NCBI GenBank assembly: GCA_028687475.1
Contig: JAQUAB010000003.1
Span: 1 to 64,000 of the forward strand
DNA from: Candidatus Gracilibacteria bacterium
Lineage (GTDB): Bacteria; Patescibacteriota; Gracilibacteria; BD1-5; UBA2023
Reading direction: 5' to 3'
Length of the DNA stretch: 64,000 nucleotides
Positions 35,270-45,200 of this stretch are shown one piece after another. A program made the translations under genes and the position numbers. The number at the start of each line of letters is the position of its first letter. Within the stretch, counting starts at the first letter, position 1. The notes beneath the pieces were generated by a model that saw only the letters and a list, made by a program, of their open reading frames with translations, ran no database searches and was not told where the DNA came from.

Positions 35270-35691
35270 TGGTGGAGATGGCGAGAACTGCCCTCGCGTC
35301 TAAGAAGGTACCGACTTTGCATCTACTGTTCGTATTCTATTTTAGATACGATTCTGCGGCAGGAAAACAGACAAAAAAGCAGAAAAGCATTTATTCATAT
35401 ACTCACGCTCCTATGAAATAATGAGAACTTCAGAGAGTGGACTTATAAATACATTTTTATCTTATAAGTTTCAGATAAAAACGTTTGTAGCAGGCCATTT
35501 GGCACTCAGACAAGAGTCAGGCTACTATGACTACGCAACGTAAGCTGGAGTCATTGCTCCGCGAAATGCATTTTTAAGAGCAGTAAGTGGTGATTTTGCA
35601 CCTATTGGTTTCCCCTTTGATAACGAGGCGAGGCGCCCCGGAACAGCACAAAGCAAGTACGAGTCTTCCTATCGAATACTATATCATCCCC
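35270..35691 (-). ncRNA. ssrA: Transfer-messenger RNA (tmRNA)
   Basis: 422 bases. The 5' end GGGGATGATATAGTATTCGA and the 3' end CATCTCCACCA give the tRNA-like acceptor stem (GGGGATG with CATCTCC) with an encoded CCA. The 3' T-arm-like hairpin GCGAG/CTCGC is at 35280-35297, with an atypical loop. A tag frame starting at the resume codon GCA (35599 downward) runs 22 codons, beginning AKSPLTAL and ending PAYVA, to TAG at 35531. tmRNA frees stalled ribosomes and marks their products for proteolysis. The gene identity is firm from its ends; the tag frame is a prediction. Confidence 0.9.
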
Positions 35692-35767
35692 AGAATGTTA
35701 AAGTTCCTGAACGGGGGAATTATATGGAAATCTTTGTTTTTTCCAAACCGATTCTCATTTTCTAGAA

Positions 35768-35803
35768 CAAAAAACTCCCCCAATATACCAATAATTGGGG
35801 GAG
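35768..35803 (-). terminator. Terminator after the 35824 gene
   Basis: Minus strand: CTCCCCCAAT and ATTGGGGGAG form a perfect 10-base stem with a 9-base loop, followed by a run of Ts. It separates this gene from tmRNA. Confidence 0.88.
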
Positions 35804-35823
35804 AAACACTGATGATGGTGACA

Positions 35824-36297
35824 CTAACGCGAATGCAGAGTAGAGAGAATGGTCTTGGCACTCGGAGAATTGAGGTCTCACTCGATGACAGCAATCCCAT
35901 TTGAGAGGCGCGAATAAGCCCGGGGAGTGTCAGTAGGGAGTGAGGCTTCTATGGTGTCGATTGGAGTATCTTTGTAGAAAGTTACTCGCACTGTACCATC
36001 TTCCGAGGTCTTCATGCTCGATGGCTGAACCGTTACTTGGTCAGACTGAGCGTTTCCTGTACTTGTGTAGGAATCCCCTTCCACGGATCGGAATCCGTAT
36101 GCGAGATTCTCATTCCAGTATGGAGCAGCGACAGTGATTTTCTTTTCTCATCCTCATTGAGGCTGTGCCACAAGTGCACTATAAGAATCGAAGTTATCCA
36201 TGGAGCTGTATATACCGACAAGTACGAGGAGTGTGAAGATTGCTGAGATCCATTCCGTACCCTGATGACGTGTGTGTCGTTGGACAGGATGTTTCAT
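35824..36297 (-). CDS. Small membrane-anchored exported protein
   Basis: 157 residues. Basic N-terminus, one membrane helix (about 17-34, ISAIFTLLVLVGIY), then an extracytoplasmic beta-rich domain (NLAYGFRSVEGDSYTSTG, VRVTFYKDTPIDTIEASLPTDTPRAY). Glycines at QGGGEKK include two TGA codons. The stop is TAG at 35824. No family recognised. Transcribed toward tmRNA but separated by a strong terminator. Confidence 0.7.
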
Positions 36298-36585
36298 ATC
36301 TTTACAAAAAGAGCAAAATAATTATAGCACACTTTCTCCATGAGTCAATTATTTAATAATCTTTTTTATAATTGTCAAATATCATTTCTCGGAAAAAGTA
36401 GATTTTTGGCTTTTATTCGCTATATTGAGAACACCTTACTTTTGTCATTCCGTCGCGAAGCAGAGGAATCGCTTTTTTATTCGCTCAAGAGATTTGGTAT
36501 ATTTCCTTCTCAAACGTGATTTTGAAAGGGATCCCTTCGGGATGACAAGATTTCTCTTGTTAGACTTTTTTAGCCCTAGAAACCA
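36298..36585. other. Intergenic region upstream of cysS
   Basis: No gene seen. Divergent promoter region of the membrane protein and cysS: AT-rich near 36340-36380, then the palindromic repeat element listed separately at 36444-36546. Confidence 0.5.
36444..36546. repeat. GTCAT-bounded palindromic element, intergenic copy
   Basis: Begins GTCATTCCG and ends CGGGATGAC, an imperfect terminal inverted repeat, with GAGGAATCGC and GGGATCCCTTC internal segments. Same family as the copies within cysS and argS. Confidence 0.6.
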
Positions 36586-38217
36586 ATGTCGCTCCATCTC
36601 TACAATACCCTCACAAGAACACTCGAACCGTTCAAGCCACTGAAACAAGATGAAATGAAAGTCTATTATTGTGGGCCAACTCCGTACAATTTCGCCCATA
36701 TCGGAAATCTTCGTTCATATCTTTTCGAAGATTTTGTAATCCGTACACTCAGATTTCTTGGATACAAGGCACGAACCGTTATGAATATCACCGATATCGA
36801 TGATAAGACTATCCGTGACAGCCAGAAATCAGGAAAAAGCCTCCAAGAATTCACAGAATATTATACGAGTGAATTTCTCTCTGATCTCACGAAGCTCGGA
36901 ATCCAGAAAGCTGATACTATAGCACCAATCTCAGGACTCATTCCTGAGATGGAGAAACTTATCCAAGGTCTCCTCGATAAATGATATGCCTATCTCGCGG
37001 AAGATGGAAGCATCTATTACCGTGTGGAGAAATTCAAGAAATACGGAGAACTCGCGCACCTCGATATGAGTGGCATGAAGTCGAGTGTCCGCATCAACAA
37101 CGACGAATACGACAAGGATAATGTCGCGGATTTTGCTCTCTGGAAAGCGTATGATGAAGCGGCTGATGGCCCGAATCAGTGGAAGATTACACTCAATCTA
37201 CCGATAGGTACTATCATTCCTGCGAATGCAGGAATCCAGAATCTGGATCCTGAAACAAGTTCAGGATGACAAAGGATTCAATTAAGTGGTCGCCCAGGAT
37301 GGCATATCGAATGTTCCGCTTGTAACTATAGATTCTTCGGCGAACAGATAGATATCCACATGGGTGGCATTGACAACCTCTTTCCGCATCATCAGAATGA
37401 GGTCGCTCAGACCGAGGCATTCACTGGGAAACAATTCTCGAAATACTGGATGCACGGTGGACATCTTCTCGTAGATAACAAGAAAATGGCGAAAAGTGCA
37501 GGGAATTTCTATACACTTCGTGATATCGTAGATTCCGTCATCGCGAAGAATGAAGCGATCCAGGAAACAGGAAATGGATTGCTTCGTACCTCGCAATGAC
37601 AGGAACAACAAGAAACTTTAATCTACCGCGGATTTCGTCTCATGGCATTACAAAACCAATACCGTGAGAACTTCAACTTCACATTCGAACGTCTCGCAGC
37701 TGCCATCAACACCATAAAAGGTCTCGATGAGATGATGAAGCGTCTCGGTCGATACAAGTCTGCGCTTCCTGAAGGTGATGATCTCAGAAATGCTCATGGA
37801 AAAATGAAGTTCCACAATATCTCCCGCGAGTTCCGCGAGAATCAACAATACTTCATGCAGGAATTCATCGAAAAACTCGAGAATGACTTCGATACCGTGA
37901 GTGCAATGACGATTGTGTTCGAGTTCCAGAGCTATATCAACAGTGGAATCGATGATGAGCTTTTTTCTCTCGAAGAGACGAAGTCGCTCATTTCCCTTCT
38001 CGAAAGCTGGAATGAAGTCCTCGCGATTCTCGATTTCTCACTTCTCGAATCCAATATCGCGATTCCGAAAGAGATCGAAGCACTCGCAGTTGCCCGCACA
38101 GAAGCGAAAATGGCAAAAAACTGGGCAGAAGCCGACAATCTCCGCGATGAGCTCACAAGTCTCGGATGGAAGATGATCGATGAGGCTGGAGGAAAATGGA
38201 GAGTGGAGAAGATATAA
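36586..38217 (+). CDS. cysS: Cysteinyl-tRNA synthetase with two inserted peptides
   Basis: 543 residues. Class I synthetase charging tRNA-Cys. Seen: [19 protein letters not shown] (HIGH-type at 38-41), [62 protein letters not shown] (KMSKS variant at 300-304). Two stretches lack family resemblance: about residues 206-236, just before [11 protein letters not shown], and about 317-345, just after the KMAKS block. Both are translated palindromic repeats (37213-37270, 37537-37600) kept in frame. TGA codons inside each insert must be read through as Gly. Confidence 0.96.
37213..37270. repeat. Palindromic element inside cysS, copy 1
   Basis: TCATTCCTG at the left and CAGGATGAC at the right, with inner pairs ATTCCTGC/GCAGGAAT and GGATCCTGAA/TTCAGGAT. 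Translated as [19 protein letters not shown] within cysS. Confidence 0.75.
37537..37600. repeat. Palindromic element inside cysS, copy 2
   Basis: GTCATCGCGA at the left and TCGCAATGAC at the right; GAAGCGATCC faces GGATTGCTTC across the centre. An imperfect hairpin spanning the whole 64 bases, translated in frame. Confidence 0.8.
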
Positions 38218-38224
38218 ACACAAT

Positions 38225-38788
38225 ATGAACCTCGAAATCGAAGCAAAATTCATCAACATTGACCCTGAGACAATCCGAGAAAAACTCCTTTCTCTCGGAT
38301 TTTTCCAAGTGTATCCAGAATTCTTCGTCGAACGAGCAACATTCATCTGCGCGGACCACAATATGTCTCTCAGAGTGAGAAAAGAATATGGAAAGACGAC
38401 GATGACCTATAAGTATACAGATAAAGCAAAAGGAGCTCTCGGAACAGAAGAAATCGAGGTAGAAGTCAGCGATTTCGACCATGCGCTCGAGATATTGAGA
38501 CAAGCAAATAATCCTGAGAGAATCCTCTTCCAAGAATCAAAACGCGAACTCTGGAGAAAATGAGATATAGAAGTCTCGATCGATGAGTGGCCTGGCACTG
38601 GAAAATATATCGAAATCGAAGCCCCAACAGAAGAATTCCTCATGGAAACGAGCGAAAGTCTGGAACTCGATTATCGAGATGCGCTCTTCGGACGTGTTGG
38701 AGTTATCTATGAAGAGCTCGGATACAGTCTCGATGATATCAACAAAATCGAGAAACTCACATTTGAAAATCCGCCAAAACTCATATAA
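38225..38788 (+). CDS. CYTH-domain protein (triphosphate tunnel metalloenzyme)
   Basis: 187 residues. Begins with the ExExK signature (NLEIEAKF), followed by SLRVRKEYGKTTMTYKYT, EEIEVEVSDFDHALEIL, FQESKRELWRKGDIEVSIDEWPGTGKYIEIEAP and a final helix region. The alternating charged strands form the tunnel that binds triphosphates; members include class IV adenylate cyclases, thiamine triphosphatases and inorganic triphosphatases. Which reaction applies cannot be told. TGA at WRKG is Gly. Seven bases after cysS, 8 before argS. Confidence 0.88.
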
Positions 38789-38796
38789 TCCATCCC

Positions 38797-40575
38797 ATGC
38801 AAAATATCCAATCCTTCATCACAAACACGATAAAATCTCTCTACGGAGTGGATTTTTCACTAGAAATCTCCCCTGCGCCGAAAGCCGAACTCGGAGAATA
38901 CTGTATCGGAGTCTTCCAGCTCGCGAAACCAGTCGGAAAAGCTCCGAATATGATTGCTGAAGAACTCGCAACTGAGCTTGCGAAAAATACGGAATTCTTC
39001 GTTTCTACGAATTCTATCGGCGGATATGTGAATTTTTTTCTCACGGATTCTGTCTGGCTTTTACTTTTTGCTGACCTGAATCAATCTGGAAATAAACCCA
39101 CAAACCAACAAACCATCGTCGTCGACTATATTGGTGCAAACATCGGGAAACCTCTTCACATTGGTCACCTCTGTACTCCTTCCATCGGACAAGCAATTAT
39201 CAATATATACCGTTATCTCGGATATAAAGTCATAGGCGATACGCATGTGGGTGATTGGGGACTTTTCGGGAAACTTATCGCTGCACACAAGCTTCTCGGA
39301 CGAGCGAATGGACTCGAAGAAAAATGAGTGGAATACCTTCTCGAACTCTATATACAAATCACAGAAAAGTGTGAACAAGATCCAAATGTGGAAGAATATT
39401 GTCGCAATGAATTCAAGAAGCTCTCTGAATGAGACGAGGAAAATATGAGACTTTGGGGTGAATTTACAAGTACTTCATTGAAGGCTATGAATGCCATCCT
39501 TGCATTGATACATGTCGTTCCTGATTATGATATCGGTGAATCATTCTATGAGAATCTCCCACTTCCAAAAATTGGAAACCAACCAGCACTTCAGTACACG
39601 ATGAATGATATTATCGAGGAACTTCTCGAGAAAAAAATCGCTACAAAGAATGAAGATGGAAGTGTGGCAGTCATATTTCCTGAGGAGACCAAGCTCCCAT
39701 CGACAGTCATACAAAAGAAAAACGGAACGAATCTCTATATCACAGCGGATATTTGTGCCATCAAATATCGTCTCACCAACGGATGGAATCCTGCGAAAAT
39801 CATATATTCGGTAGATCTTCGTCAGCAACTGCATTTCAAGCAATGTTTCGAAATCTGTCGAATGGCAGGTTGGATCGATGGAGTGGAACTTTTTCACGCA
39901 GGAAATGGACATATTTCTCTTCCTGATGGAGCCATGAGTACGCGAAAATGAAATATTATCCGACTCGAAGATCTGGTTTCAGAAGGATTCGTTCGAACCA
40001 AGAAGATTCTTGAGGAAAAATGACGAAATCTTTCTGATGATGATATCCGAGAAATCACGGTATGAGCTATAAAGTATAGCTATCTCATGCAAGACCGCGA
40101 AAGAAATATCATATTCGACTGGAATAAAGCTTTGAGTTTCGAGGGAAATAGTGGACCATATATCCAGTACGCATATGTCCGAGCCAAGAAAATAAGTGAA
40201 ACTACTAGTGTTCGTCATCCTGAGCAAAGCGAAGGATCCAGGAATTATCCAGAAACACTGGATTCTTCAGCAAAGCCTCAGAATGACGGAACTAGATCTA
40301 ATCTTTCATCTTTTGACAAATCCCTCATCCAAACACTTCGTCGCATGGAAACGATTGTGCAAGAAACCGCAGAGAAGTACAAACCACATATTCTCGCGCT
40401 CTATTGCTATGATCTCGCTGTAGCATTCAATAGCTTCTACGTCCATACTCCGAAGATTCTCGAAGAATCTGATGAGAACCTCAAACAATTCCGACTCGCA
40501 CTCTGCGAACAATTCGTGAATCAGATTCGCACTGGATTCGAACTTCTTGGGATGAAAATGCCAAGCGAAATGTAA
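38797..40575 (+). CDS. argS: Arginyl-tRNA synthetase with inserted repeat peptide
   Basis: 592 residues. Class I synthetase charging tRNA-Arg. Seen: DYIGANIGKPLHIGHL (HIGH at 121-124), GDTHVGDWGLFGKLI, the YITADICAIKYRL region, GNGHISLPDGAMSTRKG, SYLMQDRERNIIFDWNKALSFEGNSGPYIQYAYVRAKKI and the C-terminal anticodon-binding region ending FELLGMKMPSEM. A 74-base palindrome at 40214-40287 adds HPEQSEGSRN...SSAKPQNDG between the catalytic core and anticodon domain. An 8-base duplication at 39100 encodes NKPTNQQT before the catalytic core. Several TGA codons are Gly. Confidence 0.96.
39100..39115 (+). repeat. 8-nt tandem duplication in argS
   Basis: ACAAACCA twice in direct succession, translated within NKPTNQQT. 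Same unit length and base composition as the murG repeats. Confidence 0.6.
40214..40287. repeat. Palindromic element inside argS
   Basis: GTCATCCTGAG on the left and CTCAGAATGAC on the right; GGATCCAG and CTGGATTC face each other near the centre. Translated in frame as part of ArgS (HPEQSEGS peptide). Confidence 0.8.
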
Positions 40576-40633
40576 TATTCCTGATTCGTATCGACTTCTT
40601 GCATTTCTCCGATTTCTCTCTAAAATCTTCCAC

Positions 40634-41800
40634 ATGCGACGTTTTCTCTTATTCATCTTATGAACTCTGTTCCTCTGGAATACCGTTTCCGCGAAGGAAT
40701 TGCCTTTTACAGATGTTCAGAAAACCGATAACTTCTACGAATGAGTACAGAATCTCTATAATTTTGGGATTATTTCCGATGATGGAAGTCATCTCTTCAG
40801 GCCTGCTGATCCTATCAATCGTGATATACTCGTAAGTATAGCGACTCGTGTCTCGTGCGGAGATTGTCTCACACCAGAGGGTTCTGAGTATCGAGAGAGT
40901 TCGTTTGTTGATCTCGACAAATCGAATCCGTATTATTCTTGTATCGCTTATGCGAGTGAGAAAAATATTATCCAGTGATATAGTCTGAACGCTGATGGAA
41001 GCTTCACGTGTGAAAACGGAGAAAAATATACGAGTAGTCCTTTCTGTGAAACCAATAAAACTTCTCGCATCGAAGCAGCAGCAATACTCTTGCGCCAGGC
41101 ACAACTCTGGGATGATGCGAAAAATACAGGATATATAAAGAAAATCAATATCACGGATGTTAGCGACTATTGGCAAGGATATGCTGAAAAGTGAATTGCC
41201 GCAGGAATCCTCACACTCTGATCTGACAATAGCATTCATCCAAACGATTTGATTTCTCGTGGAGAATTCGCGATGATGGCAGGGAAAATGCTCACGTTCA
41301 ACCAATGTCGAGCACCAGAGAATCACGAAAATACAACCGATAGCGATGGCGATAGCATGAATGATGATGTTGACCTCTGTATCATGGTACAATGACCGGC
41401 AAGCAATAATGGATGTCCTGTGATAAAAATCGGATGATATGGAAATATCGTGGATACCTTGCTCAGATGAGAATGGTGAGGAGCTTCGGGATGAAATGAT
41501 AGTGATGGCGATGGTATTATTGATAGCCAGGATTTCTGTATGAACTCTTCAGGAAGTACTCTGTATCATGGATGTTCGAGTGCCTCAATCCTCAGTGGAA
41601 TCACGAAGAATAAATGTCTCAACAATCAACTCAACACAAGAGGACTCATGATCGCAACTCCTGTTTGCAATACGTGTCCGTGTGAGAATTCTATCGATAT
41701 GGTGAGCCTCGCACGCACCTGTGATGTTCTCTTTCCTGCCATTCTCTCACCAGACCAGAGCAATATCTACGCTCGATGAGGATTCTATCAGATTCAATAA
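40634..41800 (+). CDS. Secreted SLH-domain protein with Ca2+-binding type 3 repeats
   Basis: 388 residues. Signal peptide (about 3-20), then three SLH-like units (FTDVQKTDNFYEGVQNLYNFGIIS; FVDLDKSNPYYSCIAYASEKNIIQG; ITDVSDYWQGYAEKGIAAGILTLG), followed by two thrombospondin-type-3-like calcium motifs (DSDGDSMNDDVDLC, DSDGDGIIDSQDFC) and a cysteine-rich end. Likely wall-bound surface protein. About a dozen TGA codons, many at conserved SLH glycines, so the standard reading destroys the gene. Confidence 0.85.
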
Positions 41801-41802
41801 CT

Positions 41803-42489
41803 ATGAAGCATCTCATCTATTTTCGCTCCGCCCAAGAGTGAACACACATGAATGAAGTTGGCTCTCGCCGAATCCGCGGGCAATCCAGTGAGATTCGATG
41901 AATCCGATGATATAGCATCGGAGATGATCCGCGCGATATTGCCTGGAAAAAATGAACAGGAACAGAAAATCTCTACACCAAAGAACGAGAATCTTCTCTC
42001 CATCCGAAAGTCTATCTTATTTCCCTTCTCGATGAGAAATATTCAGATTTCTCAACACAAGAAAATTCTCAGACAAAACAAGATTTTCTCACACGAATGC
42101 GAGAAGAAATACAGGAAAGTGCTCAGGTATTACGATTCCCATTTTTAGAACTTTCTCCAGAAAATGATTCTCTCACAGAAATGAGAATCGAAAAAAGCAT
42201 TATCTTGATTCTCGGTGATATCGATAGTATTCATGGCATAGAAAAATTCTCTCATGTATCGAGAAACAATGATGTTATTTTTCTTTTTCTTCTGCACCCA
42301 GAAGAGCTTTCTCCGAGTCATATTTTCGAGTCAAAAAAAGTAAAATCTTCATACCGCGAGGCACTCGAAAAACTTCAAGCTGAAACAGAAAAACAGGCAA
42401 GAAATCATAATATAGAATTCCTCCCTTGCACCACTGAAGATATGCCATCGCTTTTGTTGAATAATTTTTTCAAATACCGATATGTATAA
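41803..42489 (+). CDS. DUF58-family protein
   Basis: 228 residues. The N-terminal part has the DUF58 hallmark (GSRRIRGQSSEIRG then IRGYSIGDDPRDIAWKKGTG and YTKERE), followed by a vWA-like alpha/beta region (SIILILGDIDSI, DVIFLFLLHPEEL, NIEFLPCTT). Family members often pair with MoxR ATPases, none of which is present here. The arginine/glycine-rich DUF58 segment depends on three TGA codons. It starts 2 bases after the SLH gene and overlaps dprA by 8 bases. Confidence 0.75.
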
Positions 42490-43585
42490 TGCTCAGAAAT
42501 TGGCGCTCGTATGCCTTCTCCAATCTGGATTCACTCACAATGATCTGAAGAATCTCTTCCTCGAAGAATGAGAGAATACTCCAGAACTCGTCTGGGAATG
42601 AGTGAAAAATGAAGATATATCAGCTGATATTCCTGAGGAGAGAAAAAAGAAAATCCTCGAAAAATCGAAGAAAGTAAAAGTAGAAGAAATCGATGAAATT
42701 CTCATAAAAAGAGATATCCAAATCATTGATATGCACGATGCGGAATACCCAGATCGTCTCAAAACTATTGGACATGCCCCATTTTTTCTCTTTGTACGAG
42801 GAACTCTCCGTTCCGATATGCCGCTCATCGGCATTGTCGGATCACGAAAGAGTACGAACTATGCCGAACGGATTCTCGAAAAAATCATCCCAGATACTAT
42901 ACTTGCCAGGGTATGAGTGATTAGTGGATGAGCGACTGGTGTAGATAGTATGGCACATCATATCACGCTCGAGAATAACGGTTATACGATTGCTGTTTTT
43001 GGTACAGGAATTGATCGTTGTTATCCTGCAGGAAACAAGACTCTCTTCGAGAAGATTCTCTCTCATTGAGGCGCACTGATTTCGCATTTTCCACTCGGAA
43101 CAGGACCAGAAGTATACAACTTCCCTATCCGCAATGAGATCGTCGCGGCACTCTCGAGTGGTATCCTGATTCCTGAAGCGGCACTCTCGAGTGGCACACT
43201 CATCACAGCACAACTCGCACTCGAGCACGGACGTGATGTATTCGCTGTTCCTGGAGATATCGACCGCGCAACCAGTGAGGGTTCCAATATGCTCATCGCG
43301 ACAGGACAAGCGAAATGTGTCCGCTGTTCTGGAGATATTCTGGAAGAATATTTCGACCTCAAGAGTATCGGTGCCGGTATAACCCCAATCGTGAAGACAC
43401 CACCGACATTCGAGAACGAGACGGAGAAAATCCTCTATGAAGCAATCGAAAATGGAAATGATTCGGTCGACCTCCTTCTCGCTCATACACAGATCCCAAT
43501 GAGTGATATTCTCGTGAATCTCGCTATGCTCGAGATACGATGACATATCACACTGAGCCAGATGGGACGATATGAGATAGTCTAA
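42482..43585 (+). CDS. dprA: DNA-processing protein DprA
   Basis: 367 residues. Binds incoming single-stranded DNA and loads RecA during transformation. Seen: YPDRLKTIGHAPFFLFVRG, GIVGSRKSTNYAERI, VISGGATGVDSMAHHITLE, TIAVFGTGIDRCYPAGNKTLFEKI, ISHFPLGTGPEVYNFPIRNEIVAALSSG, GTLITAQLALEHGRDVFAVPGDI and a C-terminal winged-helix-like region. TGA supplies Gly at GVISGGATG. With the prepilin peptidase and pilin, it suggests natural competence machinery (inference). Confidence 0.95.
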
Positions 43586-43650
43586 TATCTTCTCGCTTTT
43601 TTCTCATTTTTCGATATGATTCGAGAGATTTTATTCCTCACTTTCATATC

Positions 43651-44133
43651 ATGTTATTCCCTGCTGTTGTCCGTGCTTTTATATTCAATCCTGAAGGTCA
43701 GATTCTCCTCACGCAACACCAGGAAAATACTCCATGGGTTCTTCCAGGTGGCCACGTCGAGAAAGATGAGTCGCTCCATGATGCTATGTTGCGAGAAGTT
43801 CGAGAAGAATTCAATATTGCAGCCCGATTTTTCGAAATCGATGATACAGAAATCCTCCACCACAAAGGAAAGAAACTCAACCACCATCCACTCCCCGTTG
43901 CCATCTATGACCTTGAGTACAAGAATGCGGAAGGAAAGGATAAATCCAGAACCGAATATATTTTTCTCATGGAAACAGATGATACTATCAATTCAACTCA
44001 AGTTGAGGAAATCCATGACTATAAATGGTTCGAAGTCGAAGATATCCTCTCCATGAAGCCGAATATCGAAGGATATGATTTCATGATAGAGATGCTCGAG
44101 AAAATCGTTGGAGATGAAGATGATGAAGAATAG
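43651..44133 (+). CDS. Nudix hydrolase
   Basis: 160 residues. Full Nudix box GGHVEKDESLHDAMLREVREEFNI (about residues 33-56) with the REVREE metal-binding segment. Hydrolyses a nucleoside diphosphate linked to another moiety; substrate unknown. No TGA codon. A long acidic C-terminus (IVGDEDDEE). Five bases before murG, so possibly in its operon. Confidence 0.9.
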   Translation: MLFPAVVRAFIFNPEGQILLTQHQENTPWVLPGGHVEKDESLHDAMLREVREEFNIAARFFEIDDTEILHHKGKKLNHHPLPVAIYDLEYKNAEGKDKSRTEYIFLMETDDTINSTQVEEIHDYKWFEVEDILSMKPNIEGYDFMIEMLEKIVGDEDDEE

Positions 44134-44138
44134 AAACT

Positions 44139-45200
44139 ATGCACCAAAAACTCTCAGAAACATTCGCGCAATACAATAAAATCATCCTCGTTGGATGAGG
44201 AACGGGTGGACATATCCAGCCGATTCTTTCGATTGCTCAGGAACTTGGGGGTCATGAGATTCTCTGGATCGGAGGAAAAGATTCGAATGAAGAAAAACAA
44301 GCAAAAGAAAATAAAACTCCTTTCGTATCGATTCCAACACTGAAGCTCGCAACTACAAAATCACCAAAAATATTACTCTACCCTTTTGTGCTTCTTCAAG
44401 GGATACTGGAAGCAAGAAAGATACTGAAGAAAGAGATTCTCGCTTCACAAGAATGACAAATAAATAATTCCAATCCACCAATCCACCAATCCACCAATCC
44501 ACCACTTTGTATTTTCTCAAAAGGTGGACCTGGTTCTGTTGCTATTGGAATTGCTGCATGGACGCTCGGAATTCCTCTCTATATTCATGAATCTGATACG
44601 ATTCCTGGTCGATCGAACGAGCTTCTCGGAAAAATAGCAACGAAAATTTTTCTCGGATTCGAAAGCGCGAAACAATACTTCGATACAAAGAAATGTGAAG
44701 TGGTCGGACAAATATTGGATCCTATATTCTCGAAGCAACCCACCAACTGACCAACTGACCAACCGACTATTTCTTGGAAGACCGATAAGAAACACATCCT
44801 TGTCATCTGTGGAAGCCAAGGTGCAAGATCGATTTTCGAGGCGATTCTTGAGCAATTCTCAGATGAGAATCCATATGAATGGATTATTTCTCTCGGAAAA
44901 CTCAATGGCAGTATGAAATCCGATTTTGGAAATATTCAAAATATCCAAGCGCTCGAATGGATAGATCAAAAAGATATTGCTTCGCTTCTCGACAATACGG
45001 ATATAGCCATCACCCGCTGAAGTGCAACGACACTTGCAGAGATTGATATATTTGGTGTCAGAAAAATCATCATCCCACTTCCCTCTGCAGCGAAGAATCA
45101 TCAATATTGGAACGCTCGCGAATACGAGCAAAAATGAGATATCCTTCTCGAACAAAAAAACCTCACTTTCCTTTCTGAAACACTCAAAAATCATGTCTAA
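44139..45200 (+). CDS. murG: UDP-GlcNAc:undecaprenyl-PP-MurNAc-pentapeptide GlcNAc transferase
   Basis: 353 residues. Makes lipid II from lipid I at the inner face of the membrane. Seen: IILVGGGTGGHIQPILSIA (one glycine by TGA), FSKGGPGSVAIGIAAWTLGIPLYIHESDTIPG, ILVICGSQGARSI, and ITRGSATTLAEIDIFGVRKIIIPLPSAAKNHQYWNA. Two low-complexity patches come from tandem octamers: NPPIHQSTNPP (44470-44507) just before CIFSKGG, and QPTNGPTDQPT (44739-44768) between the two domains. Overlaps the ABC exporter start by 8 bases. Confidence 0.95.
44470..44507 (+). repeat. 8-nt tandem repeat in murG, array 1
   Basis: Unit CCACCAAT, between four and five copies, in frame. A change of one unit would shift the murG reading frame. 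Confidence 0.85.
44739..44768 (+). repeat. 8-nt tandem repeat in murG, array 2
   Basis: Unit CCAACTGA twice, flanked by the diverged copies CCCACCAACTGA and CCAACCGA. One TGA within is read as Gly. Confidence 0.75.

Noticed and set aside
36586-40575. cysS and argS as pseudogenes broken by insertions
   Set aside because: All catalytic motifs are intact and the inserts keep the frame under code 25.
40634-42489. A single fused SLH-DUF58 gene
   Set aside because: A true TAA at 41798-41800 separates them and an ATG follows 2 bases later in a different frame.
42842-43546. 234-residue minus-strand frame opposite dprA
   Set aside because: Shadow of dprA; low-complexity translation without motifs.
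44470-44507. CRISPR array or other spacer-repeat locus
   Set aside because: Units are 8 bases without spacers and lie inside murG.
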